Of a stretch of DNA of 64,000 bases, positions 40,701 to 50,478 are shown piece by piece. The notes below the pieces were generated by a model. It did not search any database. It was given only the letters and a program-made list of their open reading frames with translations, and was not told the origin of the DNA. Positions within the stretch are counted from its first letter, which is position 1; the number at the start of each line of letters is the position of its first letter. Source of the stretch: Odiellus spinosus (Eukaryota; Arthropoda; Arachnida; Opiliones; Phalangiidae); the NCBI GenBank assembly GCA_963920705.1, contig CAWUCO010000169.1, forward strand, positions 994,501 through 1,058,500, in the 5' to 3' direction. Position numbers and translations under genes: made by a program.

Positions 40701-40860
40701 GTCTCGTCTCGTCTCGTCTCGTCTCGTCTCGTCTCGTCTCGTCTCGTCTCGTCTCGTCTCGTCTCGTCTCGTCTCGTCTCGTCTCGTCTCGTCTCGTCTC
40801 GTCTCGTCTCGTCTCGTCTCGTCTCGTCTCGTCTCGTCTCGTCTCGTCTCGTCTCGTCTC
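34701..40860. repeat. Pure pentanucleotide array (GTCTC)x1232
   Basis: From 34,701 to 40,860 I see only GTCTC repeated, with no interruption visible in any line: 6,160 bp, or 1,232 units. Because 5 is not a multiple of 3 and none of the rotated codons is a stop on either strand, the array creates spurious frames of over 2,000 codons in both directions (repeats of VSSRL on plus and DETRR on minus). One strand is all pyrimidine plus G, the other purine-rich. The array lies inside the left arm of the foldback. Its partner in the right arm has 28 units. Confidence 0.97.
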
Positions 40861-42095
40861 GAAGATCACTGTACACGGCTTATTTCGATTATGAAAAAAA
40901 TCGGAAATGTTTCTTGGTTTTATAGTGGAGAAAACTGAAGCCTATTTTTTTTACAACATCAGATGTCCATTTTTTCTTCAAAATTGTTCTTTTTTAAACA
41001 CGGGAAATCTACTGTACTTTTGTTCAAGGAGAGTTTTCACCACTATCATTTTTCTTAAGAGGTTTAACATTTTGTATCAATCCGCCTCAGCTTTAAATCT
41101 TATATCATTTCTATCTTGGATGCCCGTGTAAACGTACCTTTATTTAGATTCTTCAATCCACCCCAAGTTTGCAGAAAGCCTTAGCCTATACTGCCCGTTA
41201 TACCTTTGCTTTTTGGACTAAATGATATATGGAAAACAGCTAAGCGCGTGTTGCCAACTCAAGCTGGTATTAAACGGTCAAATTTCACAAAATTTTTGGA
41301 CAATTTCTTAAATATCTTCTAAACTATCTCGAATTTTAAATTGATTTTTCAACTGAATTATTAATTAGATTAAGTTTAACCATTTTGATATTTTTAATTA
41401 TAAAATAAATTAATATTGCGTTTCATTTCCCTAAACGATATCACACCATAAGGCTCATTTGCATTCACTCCAAAAAGGTAGTATATAAACCGATCGAAAT
41501 CCTTTATTAGTCGAGCGAAGTGGCCATGAAGTTGGGAGGAAAACCCCCTCCCTTCAATGTCTAGACGATTCTTGATCTCTAGGCGCTTGGTTCGCAATGT
41601 TAATTTACCCATTGGTGGGGCGATGTTTGGAGAGTGGAAGATCGATGTGGACCATATTAGTGAGGGACGCCTCGCTAGTATGGCCCGCTGAGATCGGACA
41701 CTGGAGGTTGGACCTTGGTGTGGAGATGGTCGGAGGTGATTATAACAGTGGGAGACGTCCCATTGCGTATAATCGCCTTCAACTGTCCAGCATCGAGGTT
41801 TGACCGTAAAGTGAATGGTGGAAGGTGATAATATGCAATTGGAGACGTCCTGTTGCATATCATTGCACGACACTTGAAACTTAATGTGGCAGCCACGCTT
41901 AAAGGAGGTAATTCCCGTTAAACGGAATTGAACGATAAGCGGGTATGGTAATGTCTCTAGACTTTTGGCTCCACGAGCTCGGTCACGTGATATCCGCTTA
42001 CACAGGATATCCGCTTACACAGGAAGTGACACACACACAGACACGACCAGTGTAAAACCTCCCCCTGAACTAAAGTTCAGTCGGGGAGGTAAAAA
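40861..42095. repeat. Inner left arm of the giant foldback
   Basis: This is the inverted counterpart of 42,873-44,076. It ends at a hairpin (about 42,057-42,090) in which ACCTCCCC-CTGAAC pairs with GTTCAG-TCGGGGAGGT. Just before that hairpin a short direct repeat, GGATATCCGCTTACACA, is present twice. A 159-codon minus frame (41,394-41,873) is discussed under rejected items; it is probably not a gene. Confidence 0.85.
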
Positions 42096-42872
42096 CATTT
42101 CCGCCTTGAAATTTTGAAAGAATATATGTGGACTTGAAAACATAACATTAGCCTTTGGACCCATCCTCGTATATTACGTAGCCAAAATCCGTTTGCCTAA
42201 ATCACACAGTGTTTTCAAATGTACATACCTTTTTGGGGCAACATTATAATATAACAAAACACTAAAATGTTTATATATTCGGACTATATATTATGCCTAG
42301 AATCTACAAATATATATTGTGTTTCTATATCTGACACCAGGGGGCCAACCACTACCCTGCTTGAATTATTACGAGTTCTTTCAAGGGTCAATGCGTTTAA
42401 AAAAGTGTTTGACGTCAATTTAAAATATTATGAGCTTCAAAAAAAAATATTGAAGCAAAACGAATTTAAATGTTTTATCGACCGTTGATTTTAAAAAGGG
42501 TGGAAGTATCTGCAAAACTATTAACTCCATCTTGTATAGACTTTTACGGAGAATAACATGCAAATAATTCGAGAAGTAAACGTGGCCGAGGTTTCAAAAT
42601 ATATCAAGTTTGATCACCCTCGGAAATGTTTCATGAGATTTCTATATTTATGATGTCCTGCTTATTTTGTTAAATGGTAACTAGAAACGAACTGTAGAGG
42701 AGAAAGCTACTGCACTGATAGTAAATAGTCATAATAATTGTATTGTAAGTAGGAAATACGGTTTATAGCCGCAGTTTCCAAAAAGCGCAATTTCATGCAA
42801 GCGCAGTTCCACAGATCATTTCTCAACCAGAAACGTCCACGAAATGTTGTATACTTGCACTTAATATATTCA
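42096..42872. other. Single-copy loop of the foldback
   Basis: This is AT-rich DNA between the arms with no intact gene. About 105 bp (42,345-42,450) match a second site at 52,701-52,812 in inverted orientation. Both can be read as a peptide containing VNAFKK, so the loop may hold a fragment of a former coding sequence. Confidence 0.6.
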
Positions 42873-44076
42873 TTTTTACCTCCCCGACTGAACTTTAGTT
42901 CAGGGGGAGGTTTTACACTGGTCGTATCTGTGTGTCTGTGTGTCACTTCCTGTGTAAGCGGATATCCTGTGTAAGCGGATATCACGTGACCGAGCTCGTG
43001 GAGCCAAAAGTCTAGAGACATTAACATACTAGCTTATCGTTCAATTCCGTTTAACGGAATTACCTCCTTTAAGCGTGGCTGCCACATTAAGTTTCAAGTG
43101 TCGTGGATTGATATGCAACAGGACGTCTCCAATTGCATATTATCACCTTCCACCATCCACTTTACGGTCAGTTGAAGGCGATTATACGCAATGGGACGTC
43201 TCCCGCTGTTATAATCACCTCCGACCATCCCCACACCAAGGTCCAACCTCCAGTGTACGATCTCAGCGGGCCATACTAGCGAGGCGTCCCTCACTAATAT
43301 GGTCAACATCAACCTTCCACTCTACAATCATCGCCCCACCAATGGATAAATTAGCTTTGCATACCAAGCGCCTAGAGATCAAGAATCGTCTAGACATTGA
43401 AGGGAGGGGGTTTTCCTACCAACTTCATGGACACATTGCTCGATTAACAATATACTACCTTTATGAAGTGAATGCAAATGAGCCTTATGGTGTGATATCG
43501 TTTATGTAAATGAAACGCAATATCAATTTATATTATATTTAAAAATATCAAAATGGTTAAACTTAATCTAATTAATAATTCAGTTGAAAAATCAATTTAA
43601 AATTCGAGATAGTTTAGAGGATATTTAAGAAATTGTCCAAAAATTTAGTGAAATTTGACCGTTTAATACCAGCTTGAGTTGGCAACACGCGCTAAGCTGT
43701 TTTCCATATATCATTTAGTCCAAAAAGCAAAGGTATAACGGGCAGTATAGGATAAGGCTTTCTGCAAACTTGGGGTGGATTGAAGAATCTAAATAAAGGT
43801 ACGTTTACACGGGCATCCAAGATATAAATGATATAAGATTTAAAGCTGAGGCGGATTGATACAAAATGTTAAACCTCTTAAGAAAAATGATAGTGGTGAA
43901 AACTCTCCTTGAACAAAAGTACAGTAGGTTTCCCGTGTTTAAAAAAGAACAATTTTGAAGAAAAAAATGGACATCTGATGTTGTAAAAAAAATAGGCTTC
44001 AGTTTTCTCCACTATAAAACCAAGAAACATTTCCGATTTTTTTCATAATCGAAATAAGCCGTGTACAGTGATCTTC
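42873..44076. repeat. Inner right arm of the giant foldback
   Basis: This pairs with 40,861-42,095 apart from scattered substitutions and small indels. It begins with the same CCTCCCCGACTGAAC hairpin (42,877-42,912). Two related direct repeats containing GGGACGTCTCC or AGGACGTCTCC followed by TATTATCACC or TATAATCACC lie at about 43,110-43,150 and 43,185-43,225. Confidence 0.85.
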
Positions 44077-44216
44077 GAGACGAGACGAGACGAGACGAGA
44101 CGAGACGAGACGAGACGAGACGAGACGAGACGAGACGAGACGAGACGAGACGAGACGAGACGAGACGAGACGAGACGAGACGAGACGAGACGAGACGAGA
44201 CGAGGCCAGACCAGAC
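44077..44216. repeat. Short (GAGAC)x28 array, partner of the 6.2-kb array
   Basis: Twenty-five pure GAGAC units run from 44,077 to 44,201, followed by three altered units (GAGGC, CAGAC, CAGAC). This is the reverse complement of the GTCTC array in the other arm at the equivalent position. It is 44 times shorter and already shows point mutations at one edge. Confidence 0.96.
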
Positions 44217-44966
44217 GAAAGAGAGCAATAATGACTTAAGGGAGATAATCAACCAGCATAGAATGTTATCACCATTTGAAGTCATTAGAGCAGCGACACG
44301 GCTTTCATTTATCACAAGAAAGAGACGGCCCGGCTACGAAGAATTGAAACGTGCAAGCAGTTAGAGTTTTCGGACTACAGTCAGTAAAAGCTCGGCAGTT
44401 CTTCATACGGCCTCGTAATTGTAATCATAAAAGGAGCTATTCTAACGGTATGGAAATTAGTCTACTTTCAGTCTTTTAAGATATTTTTTATCATACTAGT
44501 GGAAGCTAACGTCTTGTAACCGGTTTGTAAAATAACCTCTCAACCAGCTCAATCCTTGGATTCTTCCATTGACTGGGATCACTTGTATGATGAGAATATC
44601 AGTAATGGTCCTCTATTAGCACGTCAAATCAAGAATTTCAGACGAAAATTGTACCGGAAGTAATTACCAATCATCTACCGACAATGGGTTGTAAATGGAA
44701 CATTCAGTCTACAATATTTCTTGGTTTGTCCAAGAGGAACTTGCTACCATATCTTCGTCGTTTTCATTCCTTGTATTCCTTGCCATCCCAGACTAAATTC
44801 TTCGTCTTTATCAAATCAGTGGATTATCAAAGATAATCACACAGTACAGCCTATACTCAAGTGTTAATTTATATTACAAGAACTTGTATTTTACATTTTT
44901 ACTTATAAAATAAACATTTCATTTGGTGTGTCTATTAAGAAATCTATGCCCTGCTCCATATAATTA

Positions 44967-45482
44967 TGGGTAACGCAGGACATTTCATTTTAGTACAGGC
45001 ATTCTAGCCCAAAAAAAGGGAGAACCCTGAACAAATTAGAACGGTTACGAAAATTTCCATACTTATAGAATCGAATGCGTTCTTTAACGTGGTGAGGTCT
45101 CCCAATCTCGCAGGCGTGGGGAAAATCCGCCATCTTGGAAAATGGCGGCCAAAATGACTAAAACTATACATAACTTTAGATGTAATTATCGGATTGACTG
45201 ATAGTTAGGCTCAAAATGTAGCTTATGGGTAACGCAGGACATTTCATTTTAGTACAGGCATTCTAGCCCAAAAAAAGGGAGAACCCTGAACAAATTAGAA
45301 CGGTTGCGAAAATTTCCATACTTATAGAATCGAATGCGTTCTTTAACGTGGTGAGGTCTCCCAATCTCGCAGGCGTGGGGAAAATCCGCCATCTTGGAAA
45401 ATGGCGGCCAAAATGACTAAAACTATACATAACTTTAGATGTAATTATCGGATTGACTGATAGTTAGGCTCAAAATGTAGCT
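44967..45482. repeat. 258-bp tandem duplication spanning the nested element's left end
   Basis: The stretch from ATGGGTAACGCAGGAC at 44,967 through the transposon end and about 230 bp of its arm is repeated at 45,225-45,482. One substitution is visible (GGTTACG against GGTTGCG). The second copy duplicates the transposon terminus together with 25 bp of outside flank, so the duplication happened after insertion. Confidence 0.93.
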
Positions 45483-45960
45483 TAAGACACTCCGCACAAA
45501 ATTTGTTCTATGCATGTTTAGCGTTTATCAAACCGTAAGCTCGCAAACATGCATTGAAACTGGTGAAATTGATAAATTTAGGGAAATATGAAGTTTCCGC
45601 GGAAAACCACTTAAGATTTTGTTATAATTTCGCTGTTTCAATAATAGGACGCGTTTTTCTAAGTATTGTTGCCTTTAAAACGTTTAATGAAAAGAAAATA
45701 TTCCGCCATTTTGGAAAATGGCGACCAAAATTATAAAAACTTCATAACATAACCAGATGAACTTAAAAATGATTGTTTGTATATAGTATCATTCGTTTGT
45801 TATATGAATTTTGAACGTTAATCAAACCGAAGCTGGCAAACATGCCTTAATAATTTCCAAAACTTAATAATTCTCTAATATAACAATATATATTAATTTC
45901 TTTGTAAAACAATTCGAAAATATTTATTTACAAACTATCGTTACATTTAAATTTACAGTT
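45483..45960. repeat. Arm of nested foldback (left)
   Basis: This pairs in inverted orientation with about 48,012-48,495, including the words GCTCGCAAACATGCATTGAAAC and CCGCGGAAA. The 60-codon frame here is a chance opening. Confidence 0.75.
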
Positions 45961-46708
45961 AATGTAAAGGTTATCATTATATAATGTAAAGGTTATCATT
46001 ATATAATGTAAAGGTTATCATTATATAATGTAAAGGTTATCATTATATAATGTAAAGGTTATCATTATATAATGTAAAGGTTATCATTATATAATGTAAA
46101 GGTTATCATTATATAATGTAAAGGTTATCATTATATAATGTAAAGGTTATCATTATATAATGTAAAGGTTATCATTATATAATGTAAAGGTTATCATTAT
46201 ATAATGTAAAGGTTATCATTATATAATGTAAAGGTTATCATTATATAATGTAAAGGTTATCATTATATAATGTAAAGGTTATCATTATATAATGTAAAGG
46301 TTATCATTATATAATGTAAAGGTTATCATTATATAATGTAAAGGTTATCATTATATAATGTAAAGGTTATCATTATATAATGTAAAGGTTATCATTATAT
46401 AATGTAAAGGTTATCATTATATAATGTAAAGGTTATCATTATATAATGTAAAGGTTATCATTATATAATGTAAAGGTTATCATTATATAATGTAAAGGTT
46501 ATCATTATATAATGTAAAGGTTATCATTATATAATGTAAAGGTTATCATTATATAATGTAAAGGTTATCATTATATAATGTAAAGGTTATCATTATATAA
46601 TGTAAAGGTTATCATTATATAATGTAAAGGTTATCATTATATAATGTAAAGGTTATCATTATATAATGTAAAGGTTATCATTATATAATGTAAAGGTTAT
46701 CATTATAT
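45961..46708. repeat. 22-bp minisatellite, 34 perfect units
   Basis: The unit AATGTAAAGGTTATCATTAT plus AT is repeated 34 times without a visible change, followed by a partial unit at 46,709. It lies immediately beyond the 3' end of the GCDTTS-family pseudogene. Confidence 0.97.
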
Positions 46709-46721
46709 AATGTAAATGTTT

Positions 46722-47440
46722 TTAAATGTCTAAATTGTCCATCTCGCCATCTAGATCAAAATCTCTGCAGTCGTTGGTGCATGAAATACCGTGACATTTT
46801 CTGCACATTGCGGAACACATCAGACCTGTTTTTCGACATTCGCATTTTTCGTCGCAACTACCCTTACACTTGCAAGAAATCATATTTAAAATTTCGCTCG
46901 GGGCAGGTTGACGAGTGGTTATTACTGGGCGCAACACGTGGCCGACTCTTTTCCAGCCATAATCTTCTGCATTTATGTCGTTGCCAAGCCACGTTTGGAC
47001 TTGGTGGTAGACTCTTTGCATGTGTTGGCTAGCAGCTCCACTTGTGGGTGGAAGACTTGCCAGTTCAAATGCGCTACTTATCGGTGAATTTCTGGTGTCC
47101 TTTGTAAATACAACGTAGCGTTGCTCATTTAAGGTACTACTTTTAATTGCACCGTATAAGGACAGCAAGAAATATTCTCCTACAGCAGTTATTTCTGCGA
47201 TACTAGCTCCAGGCTGATTAAAAATCAAAACTTTTTGACGGAGATCTTCGTTTTGTTTTAGTATTTTGAAACCTTTTTTTCCTTAGCGATAAAGGACAGA
47301 TGTAGTATCGCAACCCGTTGCAGAATGGAGAAAGAGTAAAACATGTGCTTGTTCTCCAAGTTCTTTTTTTATTGCCTTAATGTCAAAGATTTTCGTTGGA
47401 GAGTTTCCTTGCTGTTGTTTTACCAAAAATAAAGAATTTT
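46722..47440 (-). pseudogene. GCDTTS-family protein fragment (C-terminal part), left arm
   Basis: The minus strand encodes about 240 residues of a protein family I recognise from many arthropods and cnidarians but cannot name. In order it has a motif reading HSATGCDTTSVLYR (near 47,285-47,330), an in-frame TAA right after it (47,283-47,285), a helical middle, a segment LPPTSGAASQHMQRVYHQVQ, a WGW-like turn (here YGWK), and a cysteine-rich tail with about ten Cys and one His in CxC and CxxC spacing, probably a zinc-binding cluster. The GCDTTS...GKK motif resembles the helix-hairpin DNA-binding turn of FEN1/XPG-type nucleases (GCDYxxG.xGxG); this is my inference. Members are often found within mobile DNA. 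The N-terminal part is missing. Confidence 0.6.
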
Positions 47441-47466
47441 GATTTTCGGTATCAGCGAATTTACAA

Positions 47467-47846
47467 AGGCCACCAGAAATTCACCGATAAGTAGCTCATT
47501 TGAACTGGCAAGTCTTCCACCCACAAGTGCAGCTGCTAGCCAACACATGCAAAGAGTCTACCACCAAGTCCAAACGTGGCTTGGCAACGACATAAATGCA
47601 GAAGATTGGGGCTGGAAAAGAGTCGGCCACGTGTTGCGCCCAGTAATAACCACTCGTCAACCTGCCCCGAGCGAAATTTTAAATATGATTTCTTGCAAGT
47701 GTAAGGGTAGTTGCGACGAAAAATGCGAATGTCGAAAAACAGGTCTGATGTGTTCCGCAATGTGCAGAAAATGTCACGGTATTTCATGCACCAACGACTG
47801 CAGAGATTTTGATCTAGATGGCGAGATGGACAATTTAGACATTTAA
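47467..47846 (+). pseudogene. Inverted duplicate of the GCDTTS-family C-terminus, right arm
   Basis: From TRNSPISSSFELASLPPTSA to the stop at 47,846 this repeats the last ~127 residues of the left-arm gene in opposite orientation. A few replacements are seen (YGWK to WGWK, SGA to SAA, SAF to SSF). Upstream of residue TRNSP the similarity ends, so it has no proper start. The two ends face each other across about 370 bp, forming the centre of the nested foldback. Confidence 0.62.
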
Positions 47847-47847
47847 A

Positions 47848-48014
47848 AACATTTACATTATATAATGATAACATTTAGATTATATAATGATAACATTTAG
47901 ATTATATAATGATAACATTTAGATTATATAATGATAACCTTTACATTATATAATGATAACCTTTACATTATATAATGATAACCTTTACATTATATAATGA
48001 TAACCTTTACATTA
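47848..48014. repeat. 22-bp minisatellite, about 7 units, inverted partner
   Basis: This is the reverse-complement form of the 34-unit array. Four of the units carry changes (three with ACATTTAGATT), the remaining three match the left-arm unit, and a partial unit follows. The array therefore either expanded in the left arm or shrank here. Confidence 0.93.
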
Positions 48015-48714
48015 ACTGTAAATTTAAATGTAACGATAGTTTGTAAATAAATATTTTCGAATTGTTTTACAAAGAAATAAATATATATTGTTTTATTAGA
48101 GAATTATTAAGTTTTGGAAATTATTAAGGCATGTTTGCCAGCTTCGGTTTGATTAACGTTCAAAATTCATATAACAAACGAATGATACTATATACAAACA
48201 ATCATTTTTAAGTTCATCTGGTTATGTTATGAAGTTTTTATAATTTTGGTCACCATTTTCCAAAATGGCGGAATATTTTCTTTTCATTAAACGTTTAAAA
48301 GGCAACAATACTTAGAAAAACGCGTCCTATTATTGAAACAGCGAAATTATAACAAAATCTTAAATGGTTTTCCGCGGAAACTTCATATTTCCCTAAATTT
48401 ATCAATTTCACCAGTTTCAATGCATGTTTGCGAGCTTACGGTGTGATAAACGCTAAACATGCATAGAACAAATTTTGTGCGGAGTGTCTTAAGCTACATT
48501 TTGAGCCTAACTATCAGTCAATCCGATAATTACATCTAAAGTTATGTATAGTTTTAGTCATTTTGGCGGCCATTTTCCAAGATGGCGGATTTTCCCCACG
48601 CCTGCGAGATAGGGAGACCTCACCACGTTAAAGAACGCATTCGATTCTATAAGTATGGAAATTTTCGTAACCGTTCTAATTTGTTCCGGGTCAAACCTTA
48701 GAATGCCTGTACTA
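48015..48714. repeat. Arm of nested foldback (right)
   Basis: This mirrors the left arm from the AT-rich border of the satellite out to the TAGTACAGGC end. The 258-bp duplication of the left end is absent here, so this arm keeps the simpler form. Confidence 0.8.
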
Positions 48715-48988
48715 TTTGGTGTGTATATTAAGAAGTCTACCACCTGCCGCATATAATTATGGGTAACGCAGGACACTCTTTTGCATTCTCTGAATCCTTG
48801 AGGTTACGGGAAAATACTTTATACTCCGTAACCTAGATGGGAAATAGAGAAGTGTGATTGAAATGCACTCTGTTTCTTCTACTCTTCCACTACTCTACAT
48901 TTCTTTTCATCTTTTATTTTAGGTAAGGTTAGGTTAGGTTATGTTACCTTAACGTCGGGGAGGTTATATTTTGGTTTCCCAACTTGTT

Positions 48989-49175
48989 AATGTTTAAGTT
49001 AATTAAACATCTCTGTGTGTATATTTTAACACACTCTTTTTTAATTGAAGGGTAACACCCATTTCGACGTTACCCTTTATATAGTAGAGTTAACACTGAC
49101 TGTGTCAGTGAGCTGCAATCATTCCTTGGCAATCAACGATTAAATCTTTGACTATCCGAAAACTTAGCTATTACC
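48989..49175. other. Short spacer between two transposons
   Basis: This is AT-rich single-copy DNA following the right terminus of the giant foldback. It does not match the sequence left of that element's other end or the 12-kb unit. Confidence 0.6.
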
Positions 49176-50478
49176 AGAAGTTAATAATTATATAAAGAAG
49201 TGTACTACTTCGTATTTTCGTGCGCCATGTAATTTACGTTGCTCTCCCCCCCTTTCGCGCGGATAGAAAAACTTCGGTAACGCGCCTGTAAGGCACCACG
49301 TGACTTGGCTGACCGCTTTACAAGGTACATAAAGAGACTGTCGCGCGGAGCCAAAAAGTATAGTTCCTCTAAAACCGAGTTTCCCAGGTTCTGAAGACAG
49401 ATGATTTGTCTGCTCCTGTATATTGTTGGTAGACCCTAGCCCAAGGTGTTGAAATATATGTTATGTTTCTTATGTCGTGGTTATTTTGGTCAAAATATTT
49501 AGTTAGTAATAGTAATAATGAATGGTTTTAGGAAGATTATGGAGGATGTCAAATCAAAACTAGGCATAGGCATAATATTTTCGATAAATTAAATTAATTA
49601 CGTAGATTATTTATGCAAAAATAAAATCCGTAGATGAATCATTAGTGTCAATTTTATTTTTAATAATTACCGCATTTGTTTGAGTCGATGCATTAAACAT
49701 AAAATCACAGTTGTCACGCTGAATTTGTTTTGTTACTGAAGGTTTTAAATATAGATCACACTGTATATTGTTGTTTTGGCAGAGACAGAAGGTGAGGCGC
49801 ATTTTAAATTGAGCTCGGTTTATTTAAGATGTAACCGTTAATGGATCAAGTTGCGAGCGATATAGGCTCCGACGCCATGAAAAAAAAACCGGCAGCGCCA
49901 TGACCGTGTTTCGGGTGCGGCTCGCCGAGTTTTTTTCCATACCGGCGGCCGCGCCAAAAATATTGTTCAAACAAGCGCCGGGCCGGGAGCCGGAGCGTAA
50001 TGGGCGGCGTCGGAGTCTAGAGCGATAGTTTACTTTCCAAGTTTCCACCAACTGAACTAACCAAGGCTTAGACCAAATCGAGCTTAAAGACTATGGATTA
50101 ACAAATACGTGATACTAAATTGAATTTAAAACTTATAATGTGAAACTGAGGAAGGTTATAATGCATTTCGCGACTAAAATTCGATTATTTATGTAGTATT
50201 ACAAAAATATAATTGTTTATATCGAGTAATCGTAAAACCTTTAGTCTCGGGCGACACGCGGGCGCCATTTTACTTGTTTACTATCGCATCTGTGAGACTG
50301 TGACGTGCGACTATGACGGGCGCCCCACGTGGTCTAAAGAACTATTTTCAACATTTCCTCTCTCTCATTGGTCAATGCAAAAATTGCTTTCGTCTGCTCA
50401 AGAAATTACATGAAATACATGGGCGAAAGTTGAAACTTAAATGAAGTAGTACACTTCTTGATATAATTATTAACTTCT
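49176..50478. mobile_element. 1.3-kb DNA transposon with 36-bp terminal inverted repeats
   Basis: The terminal repeats are AGAAGTTAATAATTATATAA... at 49,176-49,211 and the reverse complement at 50,443-50,478, with one mismatch. The flanks read GCTATTACC on the left (ending 49,175) and TTTATTACC on the right (50,479-50,487), a plausible 8-9 bp target duplication with two differences, as expected for hAT-like elements. The interior includes a GC-rich patch (49,850-50,040) and no recognisable transposase, so it is non-autonomous or internally deleted. Confidence 0.62.

Larger units (their letters stand above)
44992..48714. mobile_element. Nested 3.7-kb foldback element with TAGTACAGGC ends
   Basis: The left end TAGTACAGGCATTCT (44,992) and the right end AGAATGCCTGTACTA (to 48,714) are inverted copies, and the similarity continues inward for over 1 kb on each side. 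The element interrupts a sequence present intact in the left arm of the host foldback (CATTTCATTTGGTGTG when reversed). Comparing filled and empty sites gives a 3-bp target duplication, TTT (44,989-44,991 and 48,715-48,717). The centre carries an inverted duplication of a gene end, bordered by 22-bp satellites. Its superfamily is not known to me. Confidence 0.82.
33588..48988. mobile_element. Giant (~15.4 kb) foldback / inverted-repeat transposon
   Basis: Reading inward from both ends gives the same series of sequences in opposite orientation. From the left these are the terminus AACAAGTTGGGAAACC (33,588), the TAACCTAACC stretch, a TGCGGCAGG-bearing repeat, the CTTCCGGTACAATTTTCGTC segment, a GTCTC array, and inner arms (40,861-42,095). 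From the right they are the matching terminus ending 48,988, the same segments reversed (the terminal part interrupted by a nested element), a short GAGAC array, and inner arms (42,873-44,076). A 777-bp loop (42,096-42,872) lies between. No transposase was recognised and no target duplication is clear. The terminus and the central hairpin both carry ACCTCCCCGAC. It is best described as a foldback element of unknown family, mobilised in trans if at all. Confidence 0.82.

Noticed and set aside
34553-40925. Frames of 2,107 and 2,063 codons on both strands
   Set aside because: They are made by the GTCTC array, which has no stop in any phase. The unique parts at the ends are short and belong to the foldback arms.
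41394-43509. A 159-codon minus frame and a 144-codon plus frame with similar products in the two inner arms
   Set aside because: They are mirror copies created by the inverted repeat. The visible differences mostly change the amino acid, one arm is also shifted in frame relative to the other, and no domain is recognisable, so there is no sign of selection on a protein.
44068-44364. A 98-codon plus frame and a 90-codon minus frame
   Set aside because: These are by-products of the 28-unit GAGAC array plus flanking arm DNA.
45961-46708. CRISPR array
   Set aside because: The 22-bp units follow each other without spacers and are AT-rich, in a eukaryotic transposon. This is a minisatellite.
48925-48950. 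Telomere repeat (TTAGG)
   Set aside because: Only two to three GGTTA units occur, as part of the conserved terminus of the foldback. Similar AACCT words are scattered at 9,590 and 51,220, so there is no telomeric tract.
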